The notes under the pieces were generated by a model. It made no database searches. It worked only from the letters and a program-made list of their open reading frames with translations, and was not told where the DNA came from. This document shows positions 28,977-37,882 of a stretch of DNA of 64,000 nucleotides, one piece after another. The position numbers and the translations under genes are program-made. The stretch's first letter is position 1; each line of letters starts with the position of its first letter. Origin of the DNA: Thermococcus sp. EP1 (GTDB lineage: Archaea > Methanobacteriota_B > Thermococci > Thermococcales > Thermococcaceae); contig NZ_JXCG01000003.1 in NCBI RefSeq assembly GCF_001317345.1, forward strand, positions 124,001 to 188,000, written 5' to 3'.

Positions 28977-30925
28977 TCAATCACCTCCACAATTTCGCCG
29001 TTGCCTGGAGGAAGGATTTGCATGAGCTCATCAAGATCGACTTTGTATCCCCATCTCTCTAGGATTTTCGCTAGTCTTTTTGCAAATTCGCTCTTTTTCA
29101 TTCTGCCTGGGCGAATAATAATGTATTTGTCAGTATGTGCTTTTACAGCCTCCACTGGTCCACACATGGGCAGTTTCTCTTCCTCGTATTGCACTATTCC
29201 AACAGCGAGCTTTACAGGTAAGCCATGCATCCAGTTTCTTTTTCCATATACCATAAAGGCTCCTTTTCCTAGATACTCTCCACTTGGGGCTTTTTTTGTA
29301 ACTTGGTTTGGTTCTGTCCAGTAAGCATCTCCGGAGTATAATCCCTCTTTCCAAGCCCTTGACATTGAAACAGCAAATTGACAGGCTTCGAATAAACTCT
29401 TTTCTCCAGCTTTTTTACCGTCTTTTATCACTACATGGGGAGCCCCATAAATGTCAGCATGACAATAGAGGTCGTTTTCACTCATATATTTTTTAACTAC
29501 AATTTCATTTGTTGTGGCATCCTTTCCCGCTATTATTAAGAATCCTTCACTACTTAAGAACCACCTAAACTTCTCAAACCACTTTTTCTTTCTTTTCCTG
29601 ATTTTTCTTACGCTTAATTCTTTCTTTTCTTCCTCTTCTATTAGTTTCTCTATCTCCTCGATTTTCCTTAGTGTTTCTTCATGGGCTTTTTGAGCCCCTT
29701 CAAGTTTATGTTTTGCTTTTTTGGCTTTTTCATAGTAGATTTCTGCGTTTTCTCCAACACTTTTGTTTAAATAGAGTTTTACTTTTTTTCCATCAAGTTC
29801 GATTGTAACTGCTTTCTCTTTAGCATCTATGTTTTTTATCATCTGAGCGATTTTATTCCCAGATTTTTTGCCATTTTCTAGTCTCTCTTTGAATTCTTTC
29901 CATCCAAGTTTTTCTACGGCCTTTGAAAGCTCTTTCAGTAAATTCTCAATAAAGGTGAAGTTAGCATATATCAAGTCTCCAATCTCTTGATTTTCTTGTA
30001 TTTGCCTCTTAAATCCATTTATCATCTCTTCTTGTTTTCTAAGGGTAGCTTCGAGTTGTCCTTTCTTATTCTGAAGCTTCTTTGTTCTTTCTATCTTTGC
30101 ACTCTCAAGAAGAATCTTTCCGAAATATTCATCAAGTGCCTCACTGAAGGTAGTGAAGAATTTTTTCTTATAACTTTCATACCATTTAAGCTCGATAGGT
30201 AAGACATCTACAGGAGTATCATTTTCGTATATGATATTGGCCTTTTTAGGGGCATTGAAGACCTCTTTTATTTTTTCAAATATAACTTTAAGCTCATCTT
30301 CATCGAGAGTATTGGCTCTTTTTGTTTTCTCTATTCCAGCCCTTAGGAGAATTTCTTCTGCATATAGTCCTCCCATATTGAGTTTTCTTGCTAGTGCTCT
30401 TACTATCTCCACATCTTGGGAGGAAATAAGTTCTCTAAAGCTTTCCCATGAGATGTCAACTGGATTCTCTCTTGCAGGCGGGAGCATGTACACGTGTTTT
30501 GGTTTTATTGCCCTGTCTTTAAACTCTTCATACCTCATGGCAGATATTATCATGTTGTTTTCATCAACCAATATTATATTTCCTTTCCTGAAAAGTTCTG
30601 CAATTAAAGTATAGTTGCCAATTTTTAGCTTTACAATTCTATCAAAATCATGTTGCTCTATCTTCTCCACTCGTGACCCGCTTAAATATTTTCTGAGCAG
30701 CATCGTGAATGAGGATGGGTGCTGAGGAGCCTCTTTTATGTAAGTAGTTAAATGAATCCTTTTACCGACTTCTATGATTAAATCTTTTCTCCCCTCTCCC
30801 GTCACATGCAGTTTAATTCTAACTTGGTCCCTGTCTTGGTATATTTTATCGACTCTAGCACCTTCCAAGGTTTTTAACTCCTCTACTATGTACTTTATGT
30901 CGACACTGCTCATTTCTTGTTTCAT
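28973..30925 (-). CDS. rqcH: NFACT family ribosome quality-control factor RqcH (Rqc2 homologue)
   Basis: 650 residues: NFACT-N domain (SSVDIKYIVEELKTLEGARVDKIYQDRDQVRIKL...), helix-hairpin-helix region, long coiled coil (about 280-450) and NFACT-R domain (WFEKFRWFLSSEGFLIIAGKDATTNEIVVKKYM...HADIYGAPHVVIK). The family binds stalled 60S/50S-nascent chain complexes and recruits tRNA for C-terminal tailing. ATG 30925 follows GGTGAAAAGAGA. First gene of a minus-strand operon with the coupled 146-residue gene and perhaps the radical SAM gene. Minus-strand TATA (TTTAAAAAG) at about 30951-30962. Confidence 0.9.
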   Translation of the reverse strand: MKQEMSSVDIKYIVEELKTLEGARVDKIYQDRDQVRIKLHVTGEGRKDLIIEVGKRIHLTTYIKEAPQHPSSFTMLLRKYLSGSRVEKIEQHDFDRIVKLKIGNYTLIAELFRKGNIILVDENNMIISAMRYEEFKDRAIKPKHVYMLPPARENPVDISWESFRELISSQDVEIVRALARKLNMGGLYAEEILLRAGIEKTKRANTLDEDELKVIFEKIKEVFNAPKKANIIYENDTPVDVLPIELKWYESYKKKFFTTFSEALDEYFGKILLESAKIERTKKLQNKKGQLEATLRKQEEMINGFKRQIQENQEIGDLIYANFTFIENLLKELSKAVEKLGWKEFKERLENGKKSGNKIAQMIKNIDAKEKAVTIELDGKKVKLYLNKSVGENAEIYYEKAKKAKHKLEGAQKAHEETLRKIEEIEKLIEEEEKKELSVRKIRKRKKKWFEKFRWFLSSEGFLIIAGKDATTNEIVVKKYMSENDLYCHADIYGAPHVVIKDGKKAGEKSLFEACQFAVSMSRAWKEGLYSGDAYWTEPNQVTKKAPSGEYLGKGAFMVYGKRNWMHGLPVKLAVGIVQYEEEKLPMCGPVEAVKAHTDKYIIIRPGRMKKSEFAKRLAKILERWGYKVDLDELMQILPPGNGEIVEVIE

Positions 30926-31133
30926 TCTCTTTTCACCTGGATTAATTAGAGAGATACTTTTTAAACCCTTTTTCTATGGGATATTAATTGTCCAAAAAAT
31001 AGGATTTTTCCGTTAGAGTCTATTTTATTGTTGTAAATCATTTTGTCGACTCAAAACTCCTTCAAAAAGGCCAAAAATGTTAAATATTCGGCTGTAATTA
31101 ACGTTTATTAGGATCTAAAAAGAGGTGAGATTA

Positions 31134-32819
31134 ATGAAGGGTTACTTTACTTTTGTACTTCATACTCATATTCCCTATGTAAGAAAACATGGTAAATGGC
31201 CATTTGGTGAAGAATGGATCTTTGAAGCAATTGCAGAAACGTACCTCCCTCTTCTTATGGAGTTGGAGAGACTTAAAAAGAAGGGAGTGAAGTTTAACTT
31301 GGTTATTGGTGTTACTCCAGTTTTGACTGAGCAGCTAGCAGATGAGTACATGAAAAAAAGTTTTGAGGAGTATATGGAAAAAAAGCTCAAAAGCATGGAA
31401 GAGGATTTAGAGAAATATACGGATGAAAGGCTCAAAAAGTCCATAACTTACATGTTGGATTACTTTACGAAGATTTATGAGTATTGGGAGCATATAAAAG
31501 GGGATATCCTAGGTGAACTCAAGAAACTGCAGAATGAAGGCTATATAGAAATAATAACCTCTGGAGCCACTCATGGGTATCTCCCACTTCTTGAAAGAGA
31601 TGAGGCTATTGAAGGTCAAATTGCGAACGGTGTCCTTACTTATGAGAAATACTTCGGTAAAAGGCCAAAAGGCATTTGGCTTCCTGAATGTGCTTATCGG
31701 CCCCGAGGTCTATGGCGGAGTCCAAGTACAGGCCAAGTAACTTGGAGAGAGGGTCTTGAGAAGTTCTTGGAAAAATATCAGTTAGAATTTTTCTTTGTTG
31801 AAAGTCACCTCATAGATCAGGGTCCAGTAAGCTTTGGATATGGAACAATTCTACCTGCTAGGACTCCAAAGTCGACTTTAAGGCCTTACTTTTTAATAGG
31901 CACGAACATTGCAGTATTTGCTAGAAATAGAGAGACTGGATTACAAGTATGGAGTGCGGAGATAGGCTATCCTGGAGATTTTTGGTATAGGGAGTTTCAC
32001 AAAAAAGCTCCAAAAAGTGGAGGACAATATTGGAGGATAACATCAAAGCAAGTAGGACTTGATGCCAAAGAACCTTATGTGCCTGAAAAAGCCTTGGAGA
32101 GAGTTGAAGGACATGCCGAACATTTTGTGAGTCTCGTTAGAACTCTCTTAGAAGGTTATGAAAAAGAACACGGAGAAAAGGGAATAGTAGTCGCTCCCTA
32201 TGATACAGAACTATTTGGTCACTGGTGGTTTGAGGGAGTTAAATGGCTGGGAAGAGTACTTGAGTTAATGTTTGAGGAGGGCATAGAGAGCATAACGATT
32301 TCAAAGTTTCTTGAGAAGTACAAGGGAGAAAAGCATGAGATTGAACTTCCCGAAGGTTCTTGGGGGATGTATGGAACTCATTATACATGGTGGAACCCTG
32401 AAGTGGAATGGATGTGGGCACATATACATTTAGCAGAGAGGCGGATGGTATCTTTAGCGAGCAGATATTTGCATGAGGATAAATTAGGCGATAGAATCCT
32501 AAGGCAGCTTGCAAGAGAATTGTTACTCATTGAGAGTAGTGATTGGCCCTTCCTCGTAACTACTGGACAAGCTAGAGAATATGGAAAGAGAAGACTCCTT
32601 GAACACATCGAGTATTTCCACCGCTTGGCTAATGCTTTGGAAAAATACTTCAAGACAAAAGAATTTACAGAAGAAGATTTTCTTAAGGAGATAGAGGAGA
32701 TTGACAATGTATTTTCTCAAATAAATATCGAGGTTTATGTGAGTGAAGACTTCCCTGAAGTTCCAGAATATGTTGAGATCTCACAGCTTTCAGTACAATC
32801 ACACAAGAACGGGAATTAA
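31134..32819 (+). CDS. GH57 1,4-alpha-glucan branching enzyme
   Basis: 561 residues. GH57 motifs of the branching enzyme group: HTHIPYVR (10-17), GIWLPECAYRP with nucleophile Glu185, and APYDTELFGHWWFEG with acid/base Asp357, equivalent to TK1436 Glu183/Asp354. It introduces alpha-1,6 branches in alpha-glucans. The length matches P. horikoshii-type enzymes and lacks the C-terminal helix-hairpin-helix extension of T. kodakarensis. ATG 31134 follows GAGGTGA; GTG 31125 lies inside that site. Confidence 0.9.
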   Translation: MKGYFTFVLHTHIPYVRKHGKWPFGEEWIFEAIAETYLPLLMELERLKKKGVKFNLVIGVTPVLTEQLADEYMKKSFEEYMEKKLKSMEEDLEKYTDERLKKSITYMLDYFTKIYEYWEHIKGDILGELKKLQNEGYIEIITSGATHGYLPLLERDEAIEGQIANGVLTYEKYFGKRPKGIWLPECAYRPRGLWRSPSTGQVTWREGLEKFLEKYQLEFFFVESHLIDQGPVSFGYGTILPARTPKSTLRPYFLIGTNIAVFARNRETGLQVWSAEIGYPGDFWYREFHKKAPKSGGQYWRITSKQVGLDAKEPYVPEKALERVEGHAEHFVSLVRTLLEGYEKEHGEKGIVVAPYDTELFGHWWFEGVKWLGRVLELMFEEGIESITISKFLEKYKGEKHEIELPEGSWGMYGTHYTWWNPEVEWMWAHIHLAERRMVSLASRYLHEDKLGDRILRQLARELLLIESSDWPFLVTTGQAREYGKRRLLEHIEYFHRLANALEKYFKTKEFTEEDFLKEIEEIDNVFSQINIEVYVSEDFPEVPEYVEISQLSVQSHKNGN

Positions 32820-32906
32820 ACTATGCTTGGGGGGATTTGGACTCTTTTTAATCTTTTTTGGAAAAGTTTATTTTCTTTTTTGTTCTAATTATATTTGGTG
32901 GACGTT

Positions 32907-33224
32907 ATGAGAAAAATAGAGGCTATTGTAAGGGAAGAGGATTTTGATAGAGTGCAAAAAGCTCTGAAACAGATGGGTATAATACCCATGACCACTTACC
33001 CTGTCAAGGGGAGGGGAGTTCAAGGAGGAATTCCTCCCTATGAATTGATGCCCAAAATGAAGATTGAAATAGTTGTTAAGGATGAAGACGTAGAGAGGGT
33101 TGTGGATACAATAGTTCAAAACGCAAGAAGAGGAATCCCGGGAGATGGAAAAATATTCGTTTTACCTGTTTATGAGGCAATAAGGGTAAGAACAGGAGAA
33201 AAAGGAAATGAAGCACTTTACTAG
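32907..33224 (+). CDS. P-II family nitrogen regulator with short T-loop
   Basis: 105 residues. P-II fold: MRKIEAIVREEDFDRVQKALKQMGI...KMKIEIVVKDEDVERVVDTIVQNARRGIPGDGKIFVLPVYEAIRVRTGEKG, with B-loop TGEKG and C-terminal strand intact. The T-loop region (PMTTYPVKGRGVQGGIPPYELMP) is about eight residues shorter than GlnB/GlnK and has no equivalent of the uridylylated tyrosine loop tip. No amt or glnA gene is adjacent; glutamate dehydrogenase lies just beyond. ATG 32907 follows GGTGGACGTT. Overlaps the convergent membrane gene by 4 nt. Confidence 0.82.
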   Translation: MRKIEAIVREEDFDRVQKALKQMGIIPMTTYPVKGRGVQGGIPPYELMPKMKIEIVVKDEDVERVVDTIVQNARRGIPGDGKIFVLPVYEAIRVRTGEKGNEALY

Positions 33225-33622
33225 AGAAATGCGTGCCTGTGCTTGTAGAACATATAGAGTGCATAACTTAGGAGTACTAGTTCAGCTATTCCAAAGAGTA
33301 CCATAGCCCCTGCTATGGCTTGGGCAGTACTTGGGGAGACACCTAAACCTTGAGCTGCTTCTTGTAGACCAGTAGGGCTTATGAAGACATCCAAATATGC
33401 TCTTACCGCGAGTGCTCCCGTTATCAATGGTATTGGAATAGCAGCAAATGCAAGCATAAGACCGCTATGACCCCTCTTTCTTAGGCTCAGCAAGGAAAGT
33501 ATTATTGGGATGAGCAGTATAAGGGAGGTTATCTTGAATTCTACAGGCAGAAATGCCGTGACAACGAAGAAACTTATCATCCCCCAAACATACGCTTTAT
33601 ATGCCCTGTTAACATACTTCAT
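33221..33622 (-). CDS. small membrane protein at a chromosomal breakpoint
   Basis: 133 residues, four hydrophobic segments ([69 protein letters not shown]). No family recognised. Its start at 33622 lies only 11 nt from the point where glutamate dehydrogenase sequence begins, and no proper ribosome binding site precedes it (only AGG in GCAGGCTAT), so its promoter and possibly its true N-terminus appear to have been lost with the 5' end of gdhA. Confidence 0.55.
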   Translation of the reverse strand: MKYVNRAYKAYVWGMISFFVVTAFLPVEFKITSLILLIPIILSLLSLRKRGHSGLMLAFAAIPIPLITGALAVRAYLDVFISPTGLQEAAQGLGVSPSTAQAIAGAMVLFGIAELVLLSYALYMFYKHRHAFL

Positions 33623-33633
33623 ATAGCCTGCAA

Positions 33634-34626
33634 ACTTGGAAGACAGCTGTTATGGACCTCCCATACGGTGGAGGTAAGGGTGGTGTCATCTGTAATCCAA
33701 AGGAAATGAGTGACAGAGAAAAGGAGAGACTCGCTAGAGGATATATAAGAGCTATTTATGATGTTATAAGCCCATACACCGATGTTCCAGCTCCAGACGT
33801 TTACACTAACCCACAAATCATGGCTTGGATGATGGATGAGTATGAAACAATTTCAAGAAGAAAGGATCCTGCCTTTGGTATCATAACTGGTAAGCCACCA
33901 AGCGTTGGTGGTATTGTAGCAAGAATGGATGCCACAGCAAGAGGTGCTGCATTTGCAGTTAGAGAGGCTGCAAAGGCCCTTGGGTGGGACACCCTTGAGG
34001 GCAAGACAATAGCAATCCAAGGATATGGTAACGCCGGATACTACATGGCCAAGATCATGAGCGAAGAGTATGGAATGAAGGTTGTAGCAGTAAGCGACAG
34101 CAGAGGTGGCATTTACAACCCAGATGGGCTCAACGCTGATGAAGTCCTTGCTTGGAAGAAGAAGACCGGAAGTGTTAAAGACTTCCCAGGTGCAACCACA
34201 ATAACCAACGAAGAGCTTCTTGAGCTTGATGTTGATGTCCTTGCCCCATCAGCTATCGAAGAGGTTATCACAAAGAAGAACGCTGACAACATAAAGGGTA
34301 AGATTGTGGCTGAGCTTGCAAACGGTCCAACCACACCAGAGGCCGATGAGATTCTCTACGAGAAGGGCATACTTGTTATCCCAGACTTCCTCTGTAACGC
34401 AGGTGGTGTTACAGTCAGCTACTTCGAGTGGGTACAAAACATAACCGGTGACTACTGGACAGTCGAAGAGACAAGAGCAAAGCTTGACAAGAAGATGACC
34501 AAGGCATTCTGGGACGTTTACAACACTCACAAGGAGAAGAACATCAACATGAGAGATGCAGCATACGTTGTTGCAGTCCAAAGAGTTTATCAAGCCATGC
34601 TTGACAGAGGATGGATTAAAAAGTGA
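33634..34626 (+). pseudogene. gdhA: glutamate dehydrogenase lacking its N-terminal ~95 residues
   Basis: From 33634 the frame reads [17 protein letters not shown]... and continues to the normal C-terminus [11 protein letters not shown], very close to Pyrococcus/Thermococcus GDH (normally ~420 residues). The first ~95 residues, including the hexamer/domain I start and the substrate-binding KGGIR block, are absent; upstream sequence in frame (SLQ) is not GDH-like. The first ATG is 33652 without a ribosome binding site. The NAD(P) domain ([13 protein letters not shown]) and catalytic PYGGGKGG are intact, so loss looks recent or is an assembly join. Downstream end normal. Confidence 0.85.
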
Positions 34627-34754
34627 TTTCTCTTCTCTTTTTCTATATTACTCTTACTTGCAGATTTCGTCGTCTTTTTCTCCGGAGGAAGATAAAAGCA
34701 AAAGGTACTCCCAAGGAAATTCCAGATGTTCTTAAAGGGTACAGGTTGATCTAG
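34623..34754 (+). CDS. possible small ORF or gene remnant after gdhA
   Basis: GTG 34623 overlaps the gdhA stop (GTGA) and opens a 43-codon frame: a hydrophobic start ([12 protein letters not shown]), then basic [13 protein letters not shown] and [15 protein letters not shown]. The last 20 residues look like real protein and the frame ends inside the convergent gene. There is no separate ribosome binding site. It may be the eroded end of a lost gene or chance. Confidence 0.25.
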   Translation: MISLLFFYITLTCRFRRLFLRRKIKAKGTPKEIPDVLKGYRLI

Positions 34755-35914
34755 GCCTTTGTCCAATATTCCTTCTCCTCTACCATGGCTCTTATCATCT
34801 CATCCTCATCCTTAAACATTGTTCTTCTTGAAGGGTTCTGCATACCATAGAACTCCATGAAAGGGCTTGGTCTCTTTTTAAAGGGATAGTAGAGATAAAT
34901 AGCTCCTAATGTTCTATAAGCCTCAGCCATTTCACTTATGACTCCAGCAGACATTCCTTTGGCATAATGATAAACTGCTATGGCCTTACTCACATCAACT
35001 AAATTGAAATCTCTCTCAACAAGTTGCCTTCTTAGTATATCTGTTGCTTGCTCTATGTCCTCTCTATCAAGTTCTTCGATTTCTTCCCCATCAAAGATGT
35101 TCTTTATTTTTATTCTCTGTATCTCTGGATTCTCCTCCACTTGAGCGTCATACTCAGCAACAATCCACCAATCATCAAGTGCTCCCGGATCCAAGACAGT
35201 GAAATGCTTGCTCAACTTTTTGTAGAATCCTCTAACTCTATGGTAATATTCTTCCTCATGGCCAGTCATGGGGTAGCTAAGATAAATGAGGGGCTTTTTA
35301 CTTTCATGGAAAATTAAATCGATGAAAGTTTGATAAGGATGCCTAATGCCAAAATGGAGGACATAACGAACTTGAATTCCTTCTTTATTCAACTCATGTA
35401 CAAGAGTTTTTACATGATTTATGGCGTCTTCACGCCACATTACGAGGGTCGTCAGCTTTATATTTTCCTTGTTTCTTCCAAAGCGTTCAAACCACTCTGT
35501 GTCATGTATTATTCTTCTCCTCACACTCAGGATATCATCTAGAACAATTATCACCCTACTCGGTTTTAGAAGTTTCAAGTTGCTTAAAGTGAAGCCCAAA
35601 ACACTCCCACTTCCCCATCTAAAAAGGGCAGGAGTAGATACTAGATGAAACCTCTTATCACTTCTTTCAATTTCATCTCTTATTCTTTTAAAAGCTTCAT
35701 CTCTTATGGTGTTCATTAGATCTGGATGGCTTATTGCAAAATCCAGAACATTTTTTCTGGTTATTTTGACTCCTTTTTCTCGTCCTATCTCTCGAAGGTA
35801 GTCAAAAACATGGTAATATTGAAAGTTCTCACTTCTTGCTAATTTTAAAGCTTCTTCAGCGTATTCGTCTCGCCCATTTAACGGAGGTCCAGTAAGAAGT
35901 ATTGTTTCTTTCAT
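34751..35914 (-). CDS. two-domain protein: adenylate-kinase-like P-loop plus deoxyribosyltransferase-like domain
   Basis: 387 residues. N-terminal half begins MKETILLTGPPLNGRDEYAEEAL, a P-loop-like GPPLNGRDE in which the usual Lys-Ser/Thr is replaced, with kinase-like VIIVLDDILSVRRRII. The C-terminal half (KKPLIYLSYPMTGHEEEYYHRVRGFYKKLSKHFTVLDPGALDDWW...VDVSKAIAVYHYAKGMSAGVISEMAEAYRTLGAIYLYYP) resembles nucleoside 2-deoxyribosyltransferase-like proteins: YLSYPMTG, D-x-x-K-A and the GxxxEMxEA motif. A nucleotide-related role is likely, the reaction is unknown. ATG 35914 follows GGAGGTAGTG. Confidence 0.6.
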   Translation of the reverse strand: MKETILLTGPPLNGRDEYAEEALKLARSENFQYYHVFDYLREIGREKGVKITRKNVLDFAISHPDLMNTIRDEAFKRIRDEIERSDKRFHLVSTPALFRWGSGSVLGFTLSNLKLLKPSRVIIVLDDILSVRRRIIHDTEWFERFGRNKENIKLTTLVMWREDAINHVKTLVHELNKEGIQVRYVLHFGIRHPYQTFIDLIFHESKKPLIYLSYPMTGHEEEYYHRVRGFYKKLSKHFTVLDPGALDDWWIVAEYDAQVEENPEIQRIKIKNIFDGEEIEELDREDIEQATDILRRQLVERDFNLVDVSKAIAVYHYAKGMSAGVISEMAEAYRTLGAIYLYYPFKKRPSPFMEFYGMQNPSRRTMFKDEDEMIRAMVEEKEYWTKA

Positions 35915-36054
35915 AAATCACTACCTCCAGATTTTGGTAATTAGAGTTTAGACTTCTTTCTTTTTCAACTTTTTGGATGTTTAGATGTGCTCATGCAAAA
36001 ATTTTTAAAGTAGCACTAGTAACTGATAGTGGAAAATATTTGCAAAAGCGTAGG

Positions 36055-36063
36055 CTTATAAAG
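36055..36063 (+). promoter_or_regulatory. TATA box of the aIF1A-Rio1-KH-Top6 gene run
   Basis: CTTATAAAG, 31 nt before the aIF1A start at 36094, with GAGGTGAT at 36082-36089. All genes from here to about 43.1 kb are same-strand with short gaps or overlaps, so this could drive a long transcript. Confidence 0.5.
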
Positions 36064-36093
36064 GTATTAAATAAACTACGTGAGGTGATGTTC

Positions 36094-36435
36094 ATGCGAA
36101 GGAAGGATAAAAATAGGACTGTTGAGGGTGAAGAGGTTATTAGAGTCCCTCTTCCAAAGGATAACCAGGTATTTGGGATAGTGGAGCAGGCCCTAGGTTC
36201 AGGATGGATGGATGTTAGATGTTCTGATGGAAAGATAAGAAGGTGCAGAATTCCTGGTAGGTTCAGAAGAAGGATGTGGATTAAGATTGGTGATGTAGTA
36301 GTTGTGGAGCCGTGGGAAGTTCAAAGTGATGAGAGAGGAGATATAGTCTATCGTTATACAAGAACCCAAGTGGATTGGCTCCTCAGAAAGAAAAAGATCA
36401 CCCAGGAATTTCTTAGTGGTGGTCTGACATTGTGA
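36094..36435 (+). CDS. eif1A: translation initiation factor aIF1A
   Basis: 113 residues; OB-fold S1-like domain with [67 protein letters not shown], the standard archaeal aIF1A core, with basic N-terminus [21 protein letters not shown]. It binds the A site of the small subunit during initiation. ATG 36094 lies 4-5 nt after GAGGTGAT. The open frame extends upstream to 35977 but that part spans the TATA box and is not coding. Rio1 follows after 6 nt. Confidence 0.93.
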   Translation: MRRKDKNRTVEGEEVIRVPLPKDNQVFGIVEQALGSGWMDVRCSDGKIRRCRIPGRFRRRMWIKIGDVVVVEPWEVQSDERGDIVYRYTRTQVDWLLRKKKITQEFLSGGLTL

Positions 36436-36441
36436 TGAAGC

Positions 36442-37218
36442 ATGAGACATAAAGATATTGATAGGGAGATTTACCAAATTTTAGGGCTAGATGAACGTAG
36501 AGAAAAAGATAGCGAGCTTTATAAAGTATTTAGTGAGGTATTTGACAGAACAACAATTGATACGCTTGCGTATTTTCATAGAAGAGGGAAAATAGAACAT
36601 CTATTAGGTGTGATTTCCACAGGGAAGGAGGCAAATGTGTTTAAGGCCATTGACGGCGATGGTAATTATGTTGCAGTCAAGGTTTATCGGACGTATACCA
36701 CAGAATTTAGAAGAATATGGGAATATCTAGCTGCAGATCCAAGAATAGGATATCTACCGAAAGACATAAGGAAATTAGTATTTGTATGGACAAGAAGAGA
36801 GTTTAAAAATTTACAAAGGGCCATGAAATATGCAATAAGAGCTCCAGAGCCTATAGCATTTGGTAACAATGTCCTGATAATGGAATATATAGGAGATGAA
36901 TATCCAGCACCGAGATTAAAGGATATTGAACGAGAGCTCGATAAAAAAGAGTTTGAAGAACTTTATGAATTTGCAATGGGATCTATTGAAAAGCTTTGGA
37001 AGAGAGGAGACATGGTTCATGGAGATCTGAGTGAGTATAATATACTAATTTGGGAGAAACCTGTGATAATTGATTGGTCTCAGGCAACTGTAAAAAGAAA
37101 TAGAATGGCTTTAACACTCCTTCGTAGGGATTTGAGAAACATAATCAATTATTTCGCTAAAAAAGGAATCAACGTTGAGGATCCTGATGAAAAATTTAGA
37201 GAGCTTTCGGGTGATTAG
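36442..37218 (+). CDS. rio1: RIO-type kinase/ATPase Rio1
   Basis: 258 residues. RIO1 signature: nucleotide loop ISTGKEANVFKA, VAVKVYRT (ATP-site Lys), catalytic MVHGDLSEYNIL and metal-binding VIIDWSQA. Rio1 acts in late maturation of the small ribosomal subunit. It sits between aIF1A and a KH protein, both linked to the small subunit. The next gene begins 1 nt after its stop. Confidence 0.95.
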   Translation: MRHKDIDREIYQILGLDERREKDSELYKVFSEVFDRTTIDTLAYFHRRGKIEHLLGVISTGKEANVFKAIDGDGNYVAVKVYRTYTTEFRRIWEYLAADPRIGYLPKDIRKLVFVWTRREFKNLQRAMKYAIRAPEPIAFGNNVLIMEYIGDEYPAPRLKDIERELDKKEFEELYEFAMGSIEKLWKRGDMVHGDLSEYNILIWEKPVIIDWSQATVKRNRMALTLLRRDLRNIINYFAKKGINVEDPDEKFRELSGD

Positions 37219-37219
37219 T

Positions 37220-37882
37220 ATGGATGAATTTGAAGAAAAACTCAAGAAATATGAGTACGTGGATAAAGAGGGAAATAAAGAAAACTCTTTCGAGATTGAG
37301 GAGTTTGTTGCATTTGGTGAGCAGGAAGAGTTTGTGAGGATTCCCAAAGAGAGAATTGGAGTAGTTATTGGTAAAAAAGGTGAGACAAAGAAAAAGATTG
37401 AAGATGCTACAAAGACAAAAATAGAGATTGATAGTAACACAGGGGAGGTGTTTATTACATCTACAGAAAAGACGGATGATCCTTTGGCAGTATGGAAGGC
37501 TAGAGATATAGTTCTTGCTATTGGAAGAGGATTTTCTCCAAAACGAGCGTTTAGGCTTTTAAATGAAGGGGAAGTACTTGAGGTAGTTGATTTAACCGAT
37601 GTCATTGTAGGGAATGAGAAAAATGCCCTTCCAAGAGTTAGGGGAAGGATCATTGGAAGAAAGGGGAGAACTAGGGAGATCATAGAGGAGATGAGTGGCA
37701 CAGATATAAGTGTTTATGGAAAGACAGTTGCAATTATTGGAAATCCAATCCAAGTCCAGATAGCAAAAACTGCGATTGAAAAACTTGTCAAAGGTTCTCC
37801 CCATGGAACCGTTTACAAGTATCTAGAAAGAAGAAAGAAAGACTTAGAGCTCGAAGGAGGTATGTATTATGGCGAATTCTGA
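37220..37882 (+). CDS. KH-domain RNA-processing protein (Dim2/Pno1-like)
   Basis: 220 residues with two KH domains: RIPKERIGVVIGKKGETKKKIEDATKTKIEI (first GxxG = GKKG) and RVRGRIIGRKGRTREIIEEMSGTDISVYG (GRKG). Homologous to eukaryotic Pno1/Dim2, which binds the 3' end of small-subunit rRNA and works with Rio1 and Nob1. ATG 37220 follows GGTGATTAGT. The end overlaps top6B by 14 nt. Confidence 0.9.
   Translation: MDEFEEKLKKYEYVDKEGNKENSFEIEEFVAFGEQEEFVRIPKERIGVVIGKKGETKKKIEDATKTKIEIDSNTGEVFITSTEKTDDPLAVWKARDIVLAIGRGFSPKRAFRLLNEGEVLEVVDLTDVIVGNEKNALPRVRGRIIGRKGRTREIIEEMSGTDISVYGKTVAIIGNPIQVQIAKTAIEKLVKGSPHGTVYKYLERRKKDLELEGGMYYGEF

Noticed and set aside
35977-36093. N-terminal extension of aIF1A
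   Set aside because: The extension reads across the TATA box and ribosome binding site; the homologous protein begins at MRRKDKN.
36422-36440. CTGA followed by GTGATGA at the end of the aIF1A gene
   Set aside because: It resembles a D'/C' pair, but no C box lies 12 nt upstream and no D box 12 nt downstream; it is the gene end plus the Rio1 ribosome binding region.
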